This document shows positions 1-9,672 of a DNA stretch of 64,000 nt, piece after piece. The notes beneath the pieces are model-generated. The model searched no databases. It saw only the letters and a list, made by a program, of their open reading frames with translations, and was not told the DNA's origin. The DNA comes from Pseudomonas lalkuanensis. GTDB lineage: Bacteria; Pseudomonadota; Gammaproteobacteria; Pseudomonadales; Pseudomonadaceae. The stretch covers positions 3,762,001 through 3,826,000 of the forward strand of contig NZ_CP043311.1 of NCBI RefSeq assembly GCF_008807375.1. Reading direction: 5' to 3'. The position numbers and the translations under genes are program-made. The number at the start of each line of letters is the position of its first letter. The stretch's first letter is position 1.

Positions 1-2624
1 GTGAGTTCTTTAATTTTCTGGTCATAGGCCACGCGGGCGTCATTACGCCACGCATCAAGACGGTCTTCTTCTTCGTTGAGGAACTCACCCAATCGCTCTT
101 GCGCCTGCCCAACCAGCGTCGTTTGCCGTGCCTCAGTCACTTCGGCTAATTCTGCCTCGGGAGCCAGCCCAGAAGGCGAGCCAAGCCCTTGGGCTGGAAT
201 GTGTAGTAAGCGTTCGGCGGTGCTGGGGTCAAGCATGCGGCCGTCATCAGTGAAGGCGACGCAGATCAGCTCATCCCACGTGCGAGCAGGGGTTTGTAAT
301 GTGAGACGCGAAAGCCGCATCCAACCGGATTGCCCGCGTAAGCTGGCCACATCCGCCAGATTGCCCCCGTAAGCCTTATAGTCAAAGTCAAGCGTTGCCA
401 TGGGCGTTGATCGCGCTTTAGCCCGCTCAACTAGTTGGTCCGCCAGCCCTCTATCGCCCAAGCGGAAGAAGCGCCAGCCGTTATCTGCTGCCTCAGGCCA
501 TTCGGTAGACCAAATGTTGCCTTGATAATCAAAGCGCTCGGCATGGTCTGGATGAAAGCGGGCCTCGACCAGTTCCGCGCGTGCCAGATTCAAAAGAGCA
601 CGACGAAAGTCGCCCAAGGCGGCATGGACGCCTTCCTTACGGCTCATAAGGCGCTCAATCACCTTTTCGTCCATTTCTGCCAAGATCTTGTTGCGTGCAT
701 CCTGTTTGGCCGCATCAATCTCGACACTGAACTCCTCTTGCAGGCGATCGAAAGCCTCATTTATTTCATCATTCGAGCGGCACGTCTGGACAATCTCCAA
801 AATGCGCCGCTCGATATCCACACCAGACTCAATTGCGCCTAATACTTCGTCGGATGAGCCAAACACGCCCTCGAAGAGCTTGAACTTCTGTTCTAAGAGT
901 TGATGGATACGTTCCTCCGCTTGGTTCTTGCGGTTGAGGAAGTTGATGACAGTGACGTCGATCTTTTGCCCATAGCGGTGACAGCGGCCAATCCTCTGTT
1001 CCACTCGCTGGGGGTTCCAGGGCAAGTCATAGTTGATTAGCAGCGAGCAGAACTGCAGGTTGATACCCTCGGCACCTGATTCCGTGGCAATGAGGATGGA
1101 GCGGTCATGTCTGAAGGCATCGACAATGGCCGCTTTCATATCGGCCGTTTTGGAACCTGACACGACCTCAGTGCCTTTATTTTTGGCAAGCCACGCCTTG
1201 TAAAGGGCGGCGCTATCTTTGTCGGTATTCGAGCCGTTGAGAATGACGGTCTGACCAGCGAAGCCGTTTTGCTCCAACAGGTCACGCAAGTAGGCTTGGG
1301 TGCGCACGGACTCAGTAAATACCACGGCCTTGCGCTGGCCGCCTTTGCCTTCTATCTCGGCCATAACGATGGGCAAGCACTCCAGGAGTGCTCGCCCTTT
1401 GGCGTTGTCGTTAATTGAGGTAGCGATATCCCGGTAATGAGTCAGCTCGGCAATTTCTGCCTGAAGCTTTTTCGGGTCAATCTCGTCAAGATCATCATCC
1501 GTATGGTCTTCGACAGCATCCGCCTCGGTTGCGGCTATAGAACCGGCATCACGCCAATCCTCAGCGTCTTCAGCAAAGCCATCGAGATCATCCAGGGTGT
1601 CGTCATCCACTGCCAGCTTGGCTTGCAGGCGGTTGACCATCTTGTCCAAAGTTTTGGCAATGGCAAATGAGGATGAGCCCAGGATCTTGCGCAGGGACAA
1701 GGTCACCAAGTGGCGGCCATTTTTCCCTAGGGCAATGGTGTCTGGGTTTTGCAGGTACGCCGACACTGACTCGTACAGATCCAGCTCAAGCTTGCTGGGG
1801 GTAAAGTCAAAGGTTTTCGGCAGGCGGTTCGTGTAGTTGATCAACCCGGCCTTTTGCACCTGACGACGCAAAGTGCGTTTGCAGATCGGCTCCAAACGAT
1901 GCTGCAGCAGGGTCATAGCAGCAAGGTTACCCTTACCGCCAAACTCGGCCCTAAAGGCCTGCTCCGAACCAAAGTAAGCCTCATCAATGATCGTGACGAG
2001 GCCGTAAAGCTCCATCAAGTTATTCTGCAAAGGCGTTGCGGTCAGCAGAAGCTTCTGGCAACCCTGTAAGGCATCGCGCAGGACTGCAGCTCGGGAGTTG
2101 TTAGCAGCCTTAAAGACATTGCGCAGCTTATGCGCCTCATCAAACACGACCAGGTCCCACGCAACCTTTTGCAGCTGATGGGCGATACGAGCGGCATATT
2201 CGTAAGAAACGATGATGATGCCTTCCTTACGCCCAATGGGATTGGGTTGTCCGCTAGCCGCCAAGTCTTTAAGGCGCTTGGCATCAAGGATGGCAGAGGG
2301 CAATGAGAACTTCTCACGGAGCTCCGTTGCCCACTGCTTGCGAAGAGAGGCCGGCACAATTAACAGAAGATTTCGACGCTGCTCCCACCAACGCTGGCTG
2401 AGCACCAACGCCGCCTCGATCGTTTTGCCAAGCCCTACCTCATCGGCCAGCAGTACACCTTTGGACAAGGGCGAGCGTAGGGCAAACATAGCCGCATCGA
2501 CCTGGTGCGGGTTCAGATCCACACGGGCTGAGGACAAGGACTGGGTCAGAGACTCGTCGGCACCGATACCTTCGCGAGTTAAGAAGTGGGCGAAATACTT
2601 CGCTTGATACGGGCTATAGATCAT
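1..2624 (-). CDS. SNF2/RapA-type DEAD/DEAH-box helicase, C-terminus cut off by the window edge
   Basis: Superfamily 2 helicase/translocase of the SNF2 class, read from an ATG at 2622-2624 and open to base 1, so about 874 N-terminal residues are present. Visible motifs: Walker A/motif I ADEVGLGKT near residue 67, DEAH box (VVFDEAHKL), motif III LLTATPLQN, and in the second RecA lobe motif V (ATESGAEGINLQ) and motif VI (QRIGRCHRYGQ). An acidic linker rich in Asp/Glu separates the lobes. SNF2 proteins translocate on double-stranded DNA using ATP. Related proteins occur in defence loci such as DISARM (DrmD) and beside DNA methylases, but no partner is visible because downstream genes lie outside the window. 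Family assignment is firm; a defence role is inferred from the neighbourhood. Confidence 0.9.
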   Translation of the reverse strand, partial: MIYSPYQAKYFAHFLTREGIGADESLTQSLSSARVDLNPHQVDAAMFALRSPLSKGVLLADEVGLGKTIEAALVLSQRWWEQRRNLLLIVPASLRKQWATELREKFSLPSAILDAKRLKDLAASGQPNPIGRKEGIIIVSYEYAARIAHQLQKVAWDLVVFDEAHKLRNVFKAANNSRAAVLRDALQGCQKLLLTATPLQNNLMELYGLVTIIDEAYFGSEQAFRAEFGGKGNLAAMTLLQHRLEPICKRTLRRQVQKAGLINYTNRLPKTFDFTPSKLELDLYESVSAYLQNPDTIALGKNGRHLVTLSLRKILGSSSFAIAKTLDKMVNRLQAKLAVDDDTLDDLDGFAEDAEDWRDAGSIAATEADAVEDHTDDDLDEIDPKKLQAEIAELTHYRDIATSINDNAKGRALLECLPIVMAEIEGKGGQRKAVVFTESVRTQAYLRDLLEQNGFAGQTVILNGSNTDKDSAALYKAWLAKNKGTEVVSGSKTADMKAAIVDAFRHDRSILIATESGAEGINLQFCSLLINYDLPWNPQRVEQRIGRCHRYGQKIDVTVINFLNRKNQAEERIHQLLEQKFKLFEGVFGSSDEVLGAIESGVDIERRILEIVQTCRSNDEINEAFDRLQEEFSVEIDAAKQDARNKILAEMDEKVIERLMSRKEGVHAALGDFRRALLNLARAELVEARFHPDHAERFDYQGNIWSTEWPEAADNGWRFFRLGDRGLADQLVERAKARSTPMATLDFDYKAYGGNLADVASLRGQSGWMRLSRLTLQTPARTWDELICVAFTDDGRMLDPSTAERLLHIPAQGLGSPSGLAPEAELAEVTEARQTTLVGQAQERLGEFLNEEEDRLDAWRNDARVAYDQKIKEL

Positions 2625-3140
2625 CTGAGAAAGAATCCTTATTGCGGTCTGCTTGCAATAGCAAACCCTGTTCGCCAAGCATATTGCTTAAGCGGCACGT
2701 GAAATTACGCGCCGCTCATTGAGCAGCTCAGCATGAAATGACAGAGGTGTTACCCACAGAGCTCAGAGATCGAGGGACGGCGGTGCTGAACGACTGCAGA
2801 TCATCCCTGGACATTGCCCCCTAATTTGCGATGGCCATCACCTTATCCACTGCAGGAGCATGGGTAAAGATGGACGTCAGTTTTTGCCCTTAAAGTCAGT
2901 CAGTTAGCAGGCTCGCACTCGTCTGAAATACCTCTCCCGCAGAGGCTTTCCGATGTTCTCGCCATCGCCTGACCGCACTGAAGACGATTTTCCTACTCCG
3001 GTCAAAGGTCAGCCTAGCCTTGGCAGGGCTCCTCTTTTGAACCTCATGCCCTTGCGCGCCTTCCGGCCGTATCTGTTTGGATGAGAGCCACAATGCGCAA
3101 TCCACGAATTACCCGTGTACGAAATTTCTAGTGAGCACAC
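2625..3140. other. Gene-poor spacer between helicase and SMC operon
   Basis: About 515 bases with no convincing gene. A 69-codon minus-strand frame at 2896-3105 has no recognisable domain or clear ribosome binding site. The helicase promoter should lie just to the right of 2624. This spacer is also downstream of the Toprim gene ending at 3141. No strong terminator hairpin was found by eye. Confidence 0.5.
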
Positions 3141-3971
3141 TCATCTCAGCGCAATGAGTTCCAGAACCTGGCCTGCCATCGATTCCTGAGAGATCGCCAG
3201 ACGACGGCAGAGCATATCAGCCGCGATGGCTCCCCCTCCCCTTTCTAGCCACTCCACCGCGGCAGACTGCCTATCGAAATCTGCAGGCTTGTTGAGGCGT
3301 GCCTCAAGAATGTGTGCGATCGTCGCCGGCGCTGGCACCACCACCGCCGAAGCGCCAGCAGTCAGCGAGTTCATCAGGCCCTGCGGGTCGTAGTCTGGAA
3401 AGCTTATTAAGTCGGAAATCCCTTCCCTCGCAGCAGAAACAGCCCTCGGCGACCACTGTCGATCGCCCCGAAACAACATAGGTACGTCTTGGAGCTCTGT
3501 CGGCAGTTGGTAACGGTGGGCCGCGTGCATAACGCTCAGGTTCTCTACCAACAGCACCTTCTCTAGCCCATGCAGGTCGATAGCCTGGACGTTCAGCGTG
3601 CCGCCGCGGGGATGCTGGTAGTCACCTGATGGCAGTAGAACCCTGCCCGATGGATGAGCGACCAGCACCAGCCCCTCGCCTACCGTCCGGCCACTGACCT
3701 TTTCGTTTCTGGAGATCGCAGCCAGAGCCAGCCTGTCCCCCTCGAGCGCTGCCGTGCTGTGCTTCAGCGGATCCAGAGACATGTCCTTTCTCACCAGCGC
3801 AAGAAGTGTCTGGTGATCCGCAGCAGTCAGCAGCAACGCGGATGTACCGAGCTTCGTCCCTACGCCGTAAAGCTGGTGGATCTGCCGCCAGGTATCCGTA
3901 AGGGTGATTTTGTCCTGGTTGCGCCGCACCGCATTCATGATCGCCGTCAGGTGGCGCTTATTGGTCAGCAT
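3141..3971 (-). CDS. Toprim-domain protein, JetD/MksG-like putative nuclease of an SMC system
   Basis: Last gene of the SMC operon, 276 residues. The second half carries a Toprim signature: acidic motif LLVENL (Glu143) after a hydrophobic strand, then FPDYDPQG with the DxD pair Asp193/Asp195. This arrangement matches JetD (Wadjet) and MksG proteins, in which a topoisomerase-VI-A-like Toprim domain cuts plasmid DNA after loop extrusion by the SMC complex. JetD proteins are commonly nearer 380-400 residues, so this one is short, with a reduced N-terminal DNA-binding part. The start lies 3 bases beyond the stop of the kleisin-like gene, which implies translational coupling. The Toprim call is well supported; nuclease activity and plasmid defence are inferred. 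Confidence 0.72.
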   Translation of the reverse strand: MLTNKRHLTAIMNAVRRNQDKITLTDTWRQIHQLYGVGTKLGTSALLLTAADHQTLLALVRKDMSLDPLKHSTAALEGDRLALAAISRNEKVSGRTVGEGLVLVAHPSGRVLLPSGDYQHPRGGTLNVQAIDLHGLEKVLLVENLSVMHAAHRYQLPTELQDVPMLFRGDRQWSPRAVSAAREGISDLISFPDYDPQGLMNSLTAGASAVVVPAPATIAHILEARLNKPADFDRQSAAVEWLERGGGAIAADMLCRRLAISQESMAGQVLELIALR

Positions 3972-3974
3972 GCG

Positions 3975-5219
3975 CTATCGCCTCGACACCCTATCCAGGG
4001 TCAACTCCAGGACACGCCGGTTCGCCGAAAGCCGACTATGTGGCGCCAGCGTCGGCACAAGGCGGTAGTTCAGTTTCTTACCGTTGGCTTTGGCGAATGC
4101 CGCCTGCAACTGGGCATAGCCATCCAGGGCGTAGAGCCATATCCCGTCAGGGATGTCGGGATCACCACAGTCTTGCCAGTAAGCGGTAGCCGATTGAGGT
4201 TTACCAGTGGCAATCAGCTCCCGAAGCATGGCCTCCAAGTGGGCACGCACGAAGGGTTTTTCCAGCTCCTTTTCCTGATTGGCCCCTGAGGGGACAAATT
4301 TCGATTCACGCTCCTGGGCTGCTGCCGCTGGCGCCGCTTTGACCTTCGGTGCAGGCAGTGAGGCTATCAGCAATTCCAGTTGCTCAAGATTCTCGCCAGC
4401 GTGGACGTCGCAGAACGCATTGCCGCCCAGTGAAAGTGGAGCAGCACCAGCCCAAACCGCAGCATCAAGTCGTTCAAGAAGTGGCTCAAGATCGATTACG
4501 CCGCCGCCCTGCAGGTGAGCGTCGACGGCCTGGGCCACCTGGCGCATCTTGTTGCGCTTACGCACTGTCAGACTGAGCCGATCAAGCCGACCAATCATCT
4601 CGTCGAGAGCGAAGCGGTTGCGGGACACCGCACCCAACAGACCGTCGATAAGTTTGCCCCGCAGCGCCCGGTCGCTTCTTGTCAGCGGCAATAGGCCCGT
4701 GTGTGTAAACAGGCCCAACTTCTCGTGCAGTCGCTTGAGCCGGTCGATCGCATTTTTGATGTCGCGGATCCTGTCGGTGAGCCGGACGGAGAATCCATAT
4801 CCTCCCTCAATGAATGCCCTGGTGACGTTCTGCTCGTTTCTCAGGTGCTGCACCACCTGGCGGGTGGTGTTGGTGACACGCCGCAGGTGGCGCTCGGTCT
4901 CGGCCGGTTCGCCAGCTGCCTTGGCGCCATGGTAAGCCTCGCACCCCTCCTCAATGCTGATCAGGATCTCCTTGAGGTCAGGCGCTACGCGATCAAACCC
5001 TTGGATAGAAATTTGTGCGCCCACGTCGAGCAGTAGACCACTGAGATGCAACAGGTCGCTGTCCTCCTCCACCAGGCCTTTGGACATGAGCCACGAGAGG
5101 CCCTTGGTCATACGCTCCGGGGGCGTGATGCCTGTTTCATCGGCCAAGGCCATAGCTTCCAGCAGATCAGCATTCGCTTTCAGGTGCTCGCCTAGCCTTA
5201 CCCAGTCTTCTGCCTTCAC
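3975..5219 (-). CDS. MukF/MksF/JetA-like kleisin subunit
   Basis: 414 residues, mostly helical. The N-terminal part resembles a winged-helix region and is followed by long amphipathic helices around residues 110-260. Next comes an Ala/Pro-rich linker near residues 290-315 and a C-terminal globular part. By size, helical content and position between the MukE-like and Toprim genes it is best read as the kleisin that bridges the SMC heads (JetA/MksF). It overlaps the upstream MukE-like gene by 4 bases and is separated from the Toprim gene by 3 bases. No catalytic motif is seen. The assignment rests mainly on operon logic and overall architecture; a profile search against DUF3375 and MksF would decide. 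Confidence 0.62.
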   Translation of the reverse strand: MKAEDWVRLGEHLKANADLLEAMALADETGITPPERMTKGLSWLMSKGLVEEDSDLLHLSGLLLDVGAQISIQGFDRVAPDLKEILISIEEGCEAYHGAKAAGEPAETERHLRRVTNTTRQVVQHLRNEQNVTRAFIEGGYGFSVRLTDRIRDIKNAIDRLKRLHEKLGLFTHTGLLPLTRSDRALRGKLIDGLLGAVSRNRFALDEMIGRLDRLSLTVRKRNKMRQVAQAVDAHLQGGGVIDLEPLLERLDAAVWAGAAPLSLGGNAFCDVHAGENLEQLELLIASLPAPKVKAAPAAAAQERESKFVPSGANQEKELEKPFVRAHLEAMLRELIATGKPQSATAYWQDCGDPDIPDGIWLYALDGYAQLQAAFAKANGKKLNYRLVPTLAPHSRLSANRRVLELTLDRVSRR

Positions 5220-5878
5220 AGTTCGAGGCCTCTTTGCTCCAACTGAGTCGAAGATGGATCCGGCTCCGGATCCAGGCTTAGGCTGCTGAACTCAGCCACC
5301 CAGGCCAGAATCATGTAGAAGTACCCCATCTTGCCAGTGGCCACGTAGTTCGCGGACTCACTACTGCGCTTGACCAGGTAACCCGCGTCGGCCAGGGGCC
5401 GCAGCACCAGCGCCAATCGCTCTTTGTTGTCCTTGGCGCTCTTGGACTTGCTGAAGAACTCGTGGCCACTCAGGTCTCGCAGCTGATCCCTGTAGGTGGG
5501 ATTGTTCTCGATGGCCTCGAGCAGATCCGAAAAGGACACCGTGTCACCGGGCGCTAGGCACGCATCGGTGCGCCCAGAGCGATTGAAGAGGCGGATGAAT
5601 TCCAGGCAGGGCTTGAGCTGGTCGCGCATCTGCACAAGTTGCACAGCAGCTGCAGCTCTATCCTTGGGGTCCGACAGATCGGCGTACCGCGAAAAGTAAG
5701 TGTCCGGGGCAGTTTCTTCGCCGATGGTACCCAGCTCCCGGCTGAGAGGCGCCAGCGCCGCCCTGACCTCAGCCTCAACACCAGGCGCGCGAAGCTGACG
5801 ATGGAGTTCCGGATAGGCGTACTGGCAGATGAAGCCGCCAGAGAGAAGGGTTTCGAGGACTTCGCGAATCTCGCTCAC
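5216..5878 (-). CDS. MukE/MksE/JetB-like winged-helix accessory subunit
   Basis: 220 residues, the usual size for MukE/MksE/JetB (DUF4194-like) proteins. It starts with short helices and contains a tract resembling a winged helix at about residues 135-185 (EFFSKSKSAKDNKERLALVL, then an L-x-x-A-GYLV strand). In MukBEF and Wadjet this subunit dimerises and binds both the kleisin and DNA. Both ends overlap neighbours by 4 bases (SMC gene upstream, kleisin gene downstream), so the complex subunits are translationally coupled. No enzyme motif is expected or seen. Confidence 0.62.
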   Translation of the reverse strand: MSEIREVLETLLSGGFICQYAYPELHRQLRAPGVEAEVRAALAPLSRELGTIGEETAPDTYFSRYADLSDPKDRAAAAVQLVQMRDQLKPCLEFIRLFNRSGRTDACLAPGDTVSFSDLLEAIENNPTYRDQLRDLSGHEFFSKSKSAKDNKERLALVLRPLADAGYLVKRSSESANYVATGKMGYFYMILAWVAEFSSLSLDPEPDPSSTQLEQRGLEL

Positions 5879-8800
5879 GTTAGGTACACCTCATCCTCAG
5901 CGGCCAAGGCCTCGTTCAGTTCATCCAGCCCCTCATGAACGTCCAGTCCGTATTCCTTGACGACGATCGTGCCGGTATCAGCCTGCCTCTCCAGGAAGTA
6001 GCGGTTGGTGAACTGCCGAAGCAACTCCGGCGCACCACCAGGGAAGCATGCCAGCATCGAAATTCCCCTCTGGTTGAAGTAGTTGACCAAGGCCACGTAG
6101 TTCTCCGGCGATAGCTCCAGGGCCTCATCAATGGGGATCGACATGAGGAAATCAGCGTCCTTGCGCAGTAGCTCGAACAGGGAGACGTAAATCATTGCCA
6201 CGATAATCTTGGTCAAGCCGGTGCTGCTGAGCTCAATCAGCTCTGAGTTGTTGGTGGCAATCTTCGTCCGGCCCTGGTCGTTGCACGACACACTCACGTC
6301 AAAGCACTGCTCCAGGTCAGAGGTGAACTTGCCCTCATTGATCTGCCTGGCCACGTTCTCCAGGGCCTCGACGAAATTTTCGGTAGGCATGACGCCATCG
6401 CCCATCGCCTGCCAGCGGCGATAGTGCTGATCGTAGATGGATAGATCAGACCAGAAGGACATTTCCTGAATGCGGGATGTAACCCTGAACTCGAACTGTT
6501 TGATCTGGGCAAATGCGCCAAGCACCTCCCGAGCCTTCTGCGTCGCGTCGCGGCCGAGTTGCTGGATACTCCGATGCAACTCCAGCAGCTTGGTGCGGCG
6601 ATCGCACAGCTCATCAGAAAGGTTCTTCGCCTGCATGATCAGTTTCGTCTTCTGGTCAGGATGCGAAACGTCGATGTATTCCTGCAGGCTTGGCGCCGCC
6701 TCCAGCCAGGCTAGGTCAGGCTCTGCTGCCGCATTGCTGGCCTGGCTAGCGATCTGTTCGATAGCAGCGCCTTGCGGCGTGTGCAGGAGCTGCCGTGTCC
6801 TGAACTGGGACAGGATCTGGCGATAGGCTTCAGAGGCGGACTTCTGGAGCACTCCACGCTGGCGCGTCAACCTGGTCACATCCTCGTCGATGTCCTGCGC
6901 TGCAAATCCGTCTAACAAGGTGCCGGGATCAACAGCGTCGACTTGAGTAAGGCGGTTGAGTACACCGTTGAGCAACCTGGCCTGGGCCTCATCCTGCTGC
7001 CCTTCCAGCGTTAGTGCCTTGCGCTGGTCGATAATCTCTCTCAGCCGGGCTTTGACCTCTTCGTTGTAGTCAGCGATCTGCCTGTCTACCCTGGCGACCT
7101 GACCTTCCAGGTCAGACATCTCGGCGACTCGTATCGGGAGCTGCGGTAGCACGTTCTCCACCCAGTGGCGGTAGCTCTCGATAATCGATCGCTGATCAGT
7201 GATCTCCTTAATTTGTGAGTCAAGCTGGTTTATCTCTCGCTCGAGCCGGCGATTTTCTCTGTCATCAATGCCTTCACTGCGGAGCTTGACCGACTTGTCG
7301 TTCTCGATGGTCTGAAGCTCTGCGTTCAGCCCTTCGGTGATTCGCTGCAATGCAGCCTTGTGCCCCTCGGTCAGTCGCGCACGCTCTTCAGCCAGGTCGT
7401 CACGTGCAGTCTTTTCATTCGTGGTCAGCTCCAGCAAGTGTCGTCCGTGAACAGACTTCAGTTGCGCGATACTTCCGTCTTTCTCGGCCAAAGCCCGCTG
7501 CGCTTCAGCAGAGCGTGCACTCTGCTCTTCGACGTAGGCGCTGTGTTCATCCTGCGCTCGTTCGTACAAGGCCTTGCGTTGCTCACGCCGCGATGCGAGT
7601 TCAATAGCGGCCTGACTCTCATCGTTCTGGCACTTGCTCAACCGAGCAGCATGCTTACGGAAACGATCTTCTAGAACACGATTCTGCTTATCCAGGCTCT
7701 CGAACTCGGCCTGGATACTCTCAAGACGGAGCGTCAGCGACGCAATTTCTTGCTCAAGCGCTTCATCGCTGGCGAACGTTGGGACTGATAGCCCTTGAAG
7801 CGCCAGCTCAAGTCCATAGAGAGATTGCTGGGGGGACTCCAGCATTGCAGGGTTCAGATCGGTTCGCAGGAGGATCTCTACCGGAACCAGCCTAGCGATA
7901 TTGTCTTTCCAGCTTGGGTGATTCTTTCGCAGGTACCCAAGCATCGTCTCTGCACCAGCGTTCAGTTGCTCCTTCAGCGCGTCGCGCAGCTTCGCTGTTT
8001 CGCTACGCTGCTTATCAAGCCCCTGGAACGCAGACACCAGCCTGGATTGCTCATCCTGCAGGCTCTTTTCCTCTCCGCGGGCAACTGCTAATTCGGCCTG
8101 GAAAGCGGCCAGCAGAGCAGCTTGCTCATCAATCGCGTGCTGAGCTGCGTCAAGGGCATTTTGGGAGCTAGGAAGAACCTTCGTTTTCTTCAGGTGATCA
8201 AGCTCGACGGAGGCGCGAGCAGCGGCAGTGGCCAGCAAATTGCGTTGCTGCTCATGCTCCTCGAGTTCAGCGCGCTGTTCCCTTTCGGTCTCTTCCTTAC
8301 GACGGCGTAAATCGTCCTCAAGCTCATCCTGGCGTTCCTGGATAGCCTCCAGCGCAAGATTGTGACGTGAGTGAACTTCCTCTCGCTGCGCTGACGCAGA
8401 GTCCTTGGCTTTCTGAGCCCGCACGTCGTAGACCTGTCGTATGTCTAGGCCCTTAGCGTTGAGCTTGGTCAGGTGATCCTGCTTCAGATCGCGCTGAGCG
8501 ATCACCTCGCCGATGTTGTCCGCTCTCGCCAGCAGGTCTGCCATTCCCGCCTGTTCGGACTTCTCCTTGGCCGACTCAATTTTACTTACCGAGTCCGCGG
8601 CCTCAGTGAAGTTTGCCTGTAGGTGGCCGCGTTTTACTGCCAGCTCCTGGCGCCGAGCGTAGGCGTCTTCGTTTATGCGCGTCTCACGCGCATTGAGCCC
8701 GCTCAGGGCTTCCATCCGCGCAGCTTCGCGCTCACCCAGCCGCGCCACGATGTGGTTTGCACGGGCCTTCTGGATACCGAGCTGGCGCGTGATCGCCTGA

Positions 8801-9600
8801 TGGTCAATCCGAAGCTGGGACAGTGATTGCACCTTAGGTCTCAACTCGTCCATGAGCAGATAACCGGCCCGGTTCTCCAGCACCTTGTTGAACGGAGCGG
8901 CGTTCAGGGTTTCAAGGGTGCGGCCGAGGTCGGAGTTATCCTGTTCGAGGATCTCGGCCATAGTGGTCTTCATGGTGTCGAACGTACCGGCGCTGGCCAG
9001 GAGCGCGAGCGCCACGTTGTCGATACCGTTGAAGTCAGTCCGCTTTGGCGCCAGCGAGAACGAGGGACGGAGGGCCAGAACCAGCTTTCGCTTCTGGGGA
9101 TCCGTCAGCTTCTCCATGTGGGAGTAGCCGCTGTTGAACTGGATGATGTGCCGGTAGTGAATGGGCTGAAGCTCAGGACTGCAGTCGATACCTTTCACTG
9201 CCAGATGGCGTATCAGTTCCCCTGCCCTGACCAGCTCGCCGGCCTCATAGTCCCGGTAAAGCAGATCTGGCTCCCAGGCGTGAGCCACCAGGCGGTAAGC
9301 GTAGGTGTCACCACTGCGGTGCATGATCGCGCACCGCGGCGCATTCATTGAGTTGGTGTACTCGAAGATGATGTAGCTGGAGGCGTTGGGCAGGTACCAG
9401 TTAGCGAAGCTTTCCCGGTTACTCCCCGCTTTGACCAACTGTCCAGGAGCAGCCCCATAGAAAACAGGTATGAGCTTCAGAAACGACGACTTACCGATGC
9501 CATTTGTGCCGTTGACACTGGTGTTCCCGCTGATCGCAATCTCAGCTTTGGCCCCTGCGCACAGGGAGTCGATAAGAACGATCTTGAGCAACTGAGACAT
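5875..9600 (-). CDS. SMC-like ATPase, MukB/MksB/JetC-type motor
   Basis: 1241 residues with standard SMC organisation. The N-terminal ATPase lobe has Walker A GTNGIGKSS at residues 31-39. Two very long coiled-coil stretches rich in Glu/Gln/Arg/Leu occupy roughly residues 270-530 and 640-960 around a hinge-like break. The C-terminal lobe has an ABC signature-like LSSTG near residue 1124 and Walker B (MSIPIDEA) near 1154-1161. SMC motors extrude DNA loops with their kleisin partner; in Wadjet this detects small circular DNA for cleavage. The signature LSSTG is closer to MukB (LSTGE) than to canonical LSGGQ. It is the first gene of the C-B-A-D block, which departs from the usual jetABCD order. 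SMC identity is firm; Wadjet-like function is inferred from the Toprim partner. Confidence 0.85.
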   Translation of the reverse strand: MSQLLKIVLIDSLCAGAKAEIAISGNTSVNGTNGIGKSSFLKLIPVFYGAAPGQLVKAGSNRESFANWYLPNASSYIIFEYTNSMNAPRCAIMHRSGDTYAYRLVAHAWEPDLLYRDYEAGELVRAGELIRHLAVKGIDCSPELQPIHYRHIIQFNSGYSHMEKLTDPQKRKLVLALRPSFSLAPKRTDFNGIDNVALALLASAGTFDTMKTTMAEILEQDNSDLGRTLETLNAAPFNKVLENRAGYLLMDELRPKVQSLSQLRIDHQAITRQLGIQKARANHIVARLGEREAARMEALSGLNARETRINEDAYARRQELAVKRGHLQANFTEAADSVSKIESAKEKSEQAGMADLLARADNIGEVIAQRDLKQDHLTKLNAKGLDIRQVYDVRAQKAKDSASAQREEVHSRHNLALEAIQERQDELEDDLRRRKEETEREQRAELEEHEQQRNLLATAAARASVELDHLKKTKVLPSSQNALDAAQHAIDEQAALLAAFQAELAVARGEEKSLQDEQSRLVSAFQGLDKQRSETAKLRDALKEQLNAGAETMLGYLRKNHPSWKDNIARLVPVEILLRTDLNPAMLESPQQSLYGLELALQGLSVPTFASDEALEQEIASLTLRLESIQAEFESLDKQNRVLEDRFRKHAARLSKCQNDESQAAIELASRREQRKALYERAQDEHSAYVEEQSARSAEAQRALAEKDGSIAQLKSVHGRHLLELTTNEKTARDDLAEERARLTEGHKAALQRITEGLNAELQTIENDKSVKLRSEGIDDRENRRLEREINQLDSQIKEITDQRSIIESYRHWVENVLPQLPIRVAEMSDLEGQVARVDRQIADYNEEVKARLREIIDQRKALTLEGQQDEAQARLLNGVLNRLTQVDAVDPGTLLDGFAAQDIDEDVTRLTRQRGVLQKSASEAYRQILSQFRTRQLLHTPQGAAIEQIASQASNAAAEPDLAWLEAAPSLQEYIDVSHPDQKTKLIMQAKNLSDELCDRRTKLLELHRSIQQLGRDATQKAREVLGAFAQIKQFEFRVTSRIQEMSFWSDLSIYDQHYRRWQAMGDGVMPTENFVEALENVARQINEGKFTSDLEQCFDVSVSCNDQGRTKIATNNSELIELSSTGLTKIIVAMIYVSLFELLRKDADFLMSIPIDEALELSPENYVALVNYFNQRGISMLACFPGGAPELLRQFTNRYFLERQADTGTIVVKEYGLDVHEGLDELNEALAAEDEVYLT

Positions 9601-9672
9601 CGTTGATTCCTTTCAGATTGCACCGATACATCGATAGTCGGCTGATTTTTTTGGCGGTAACCAGTGTCAAAG

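Noticed and set aside
2896-3105. 69-codon minus-strand frame in the left spacer
   Set aside because: No domain, no clear ribosome site, composition not coding-like.
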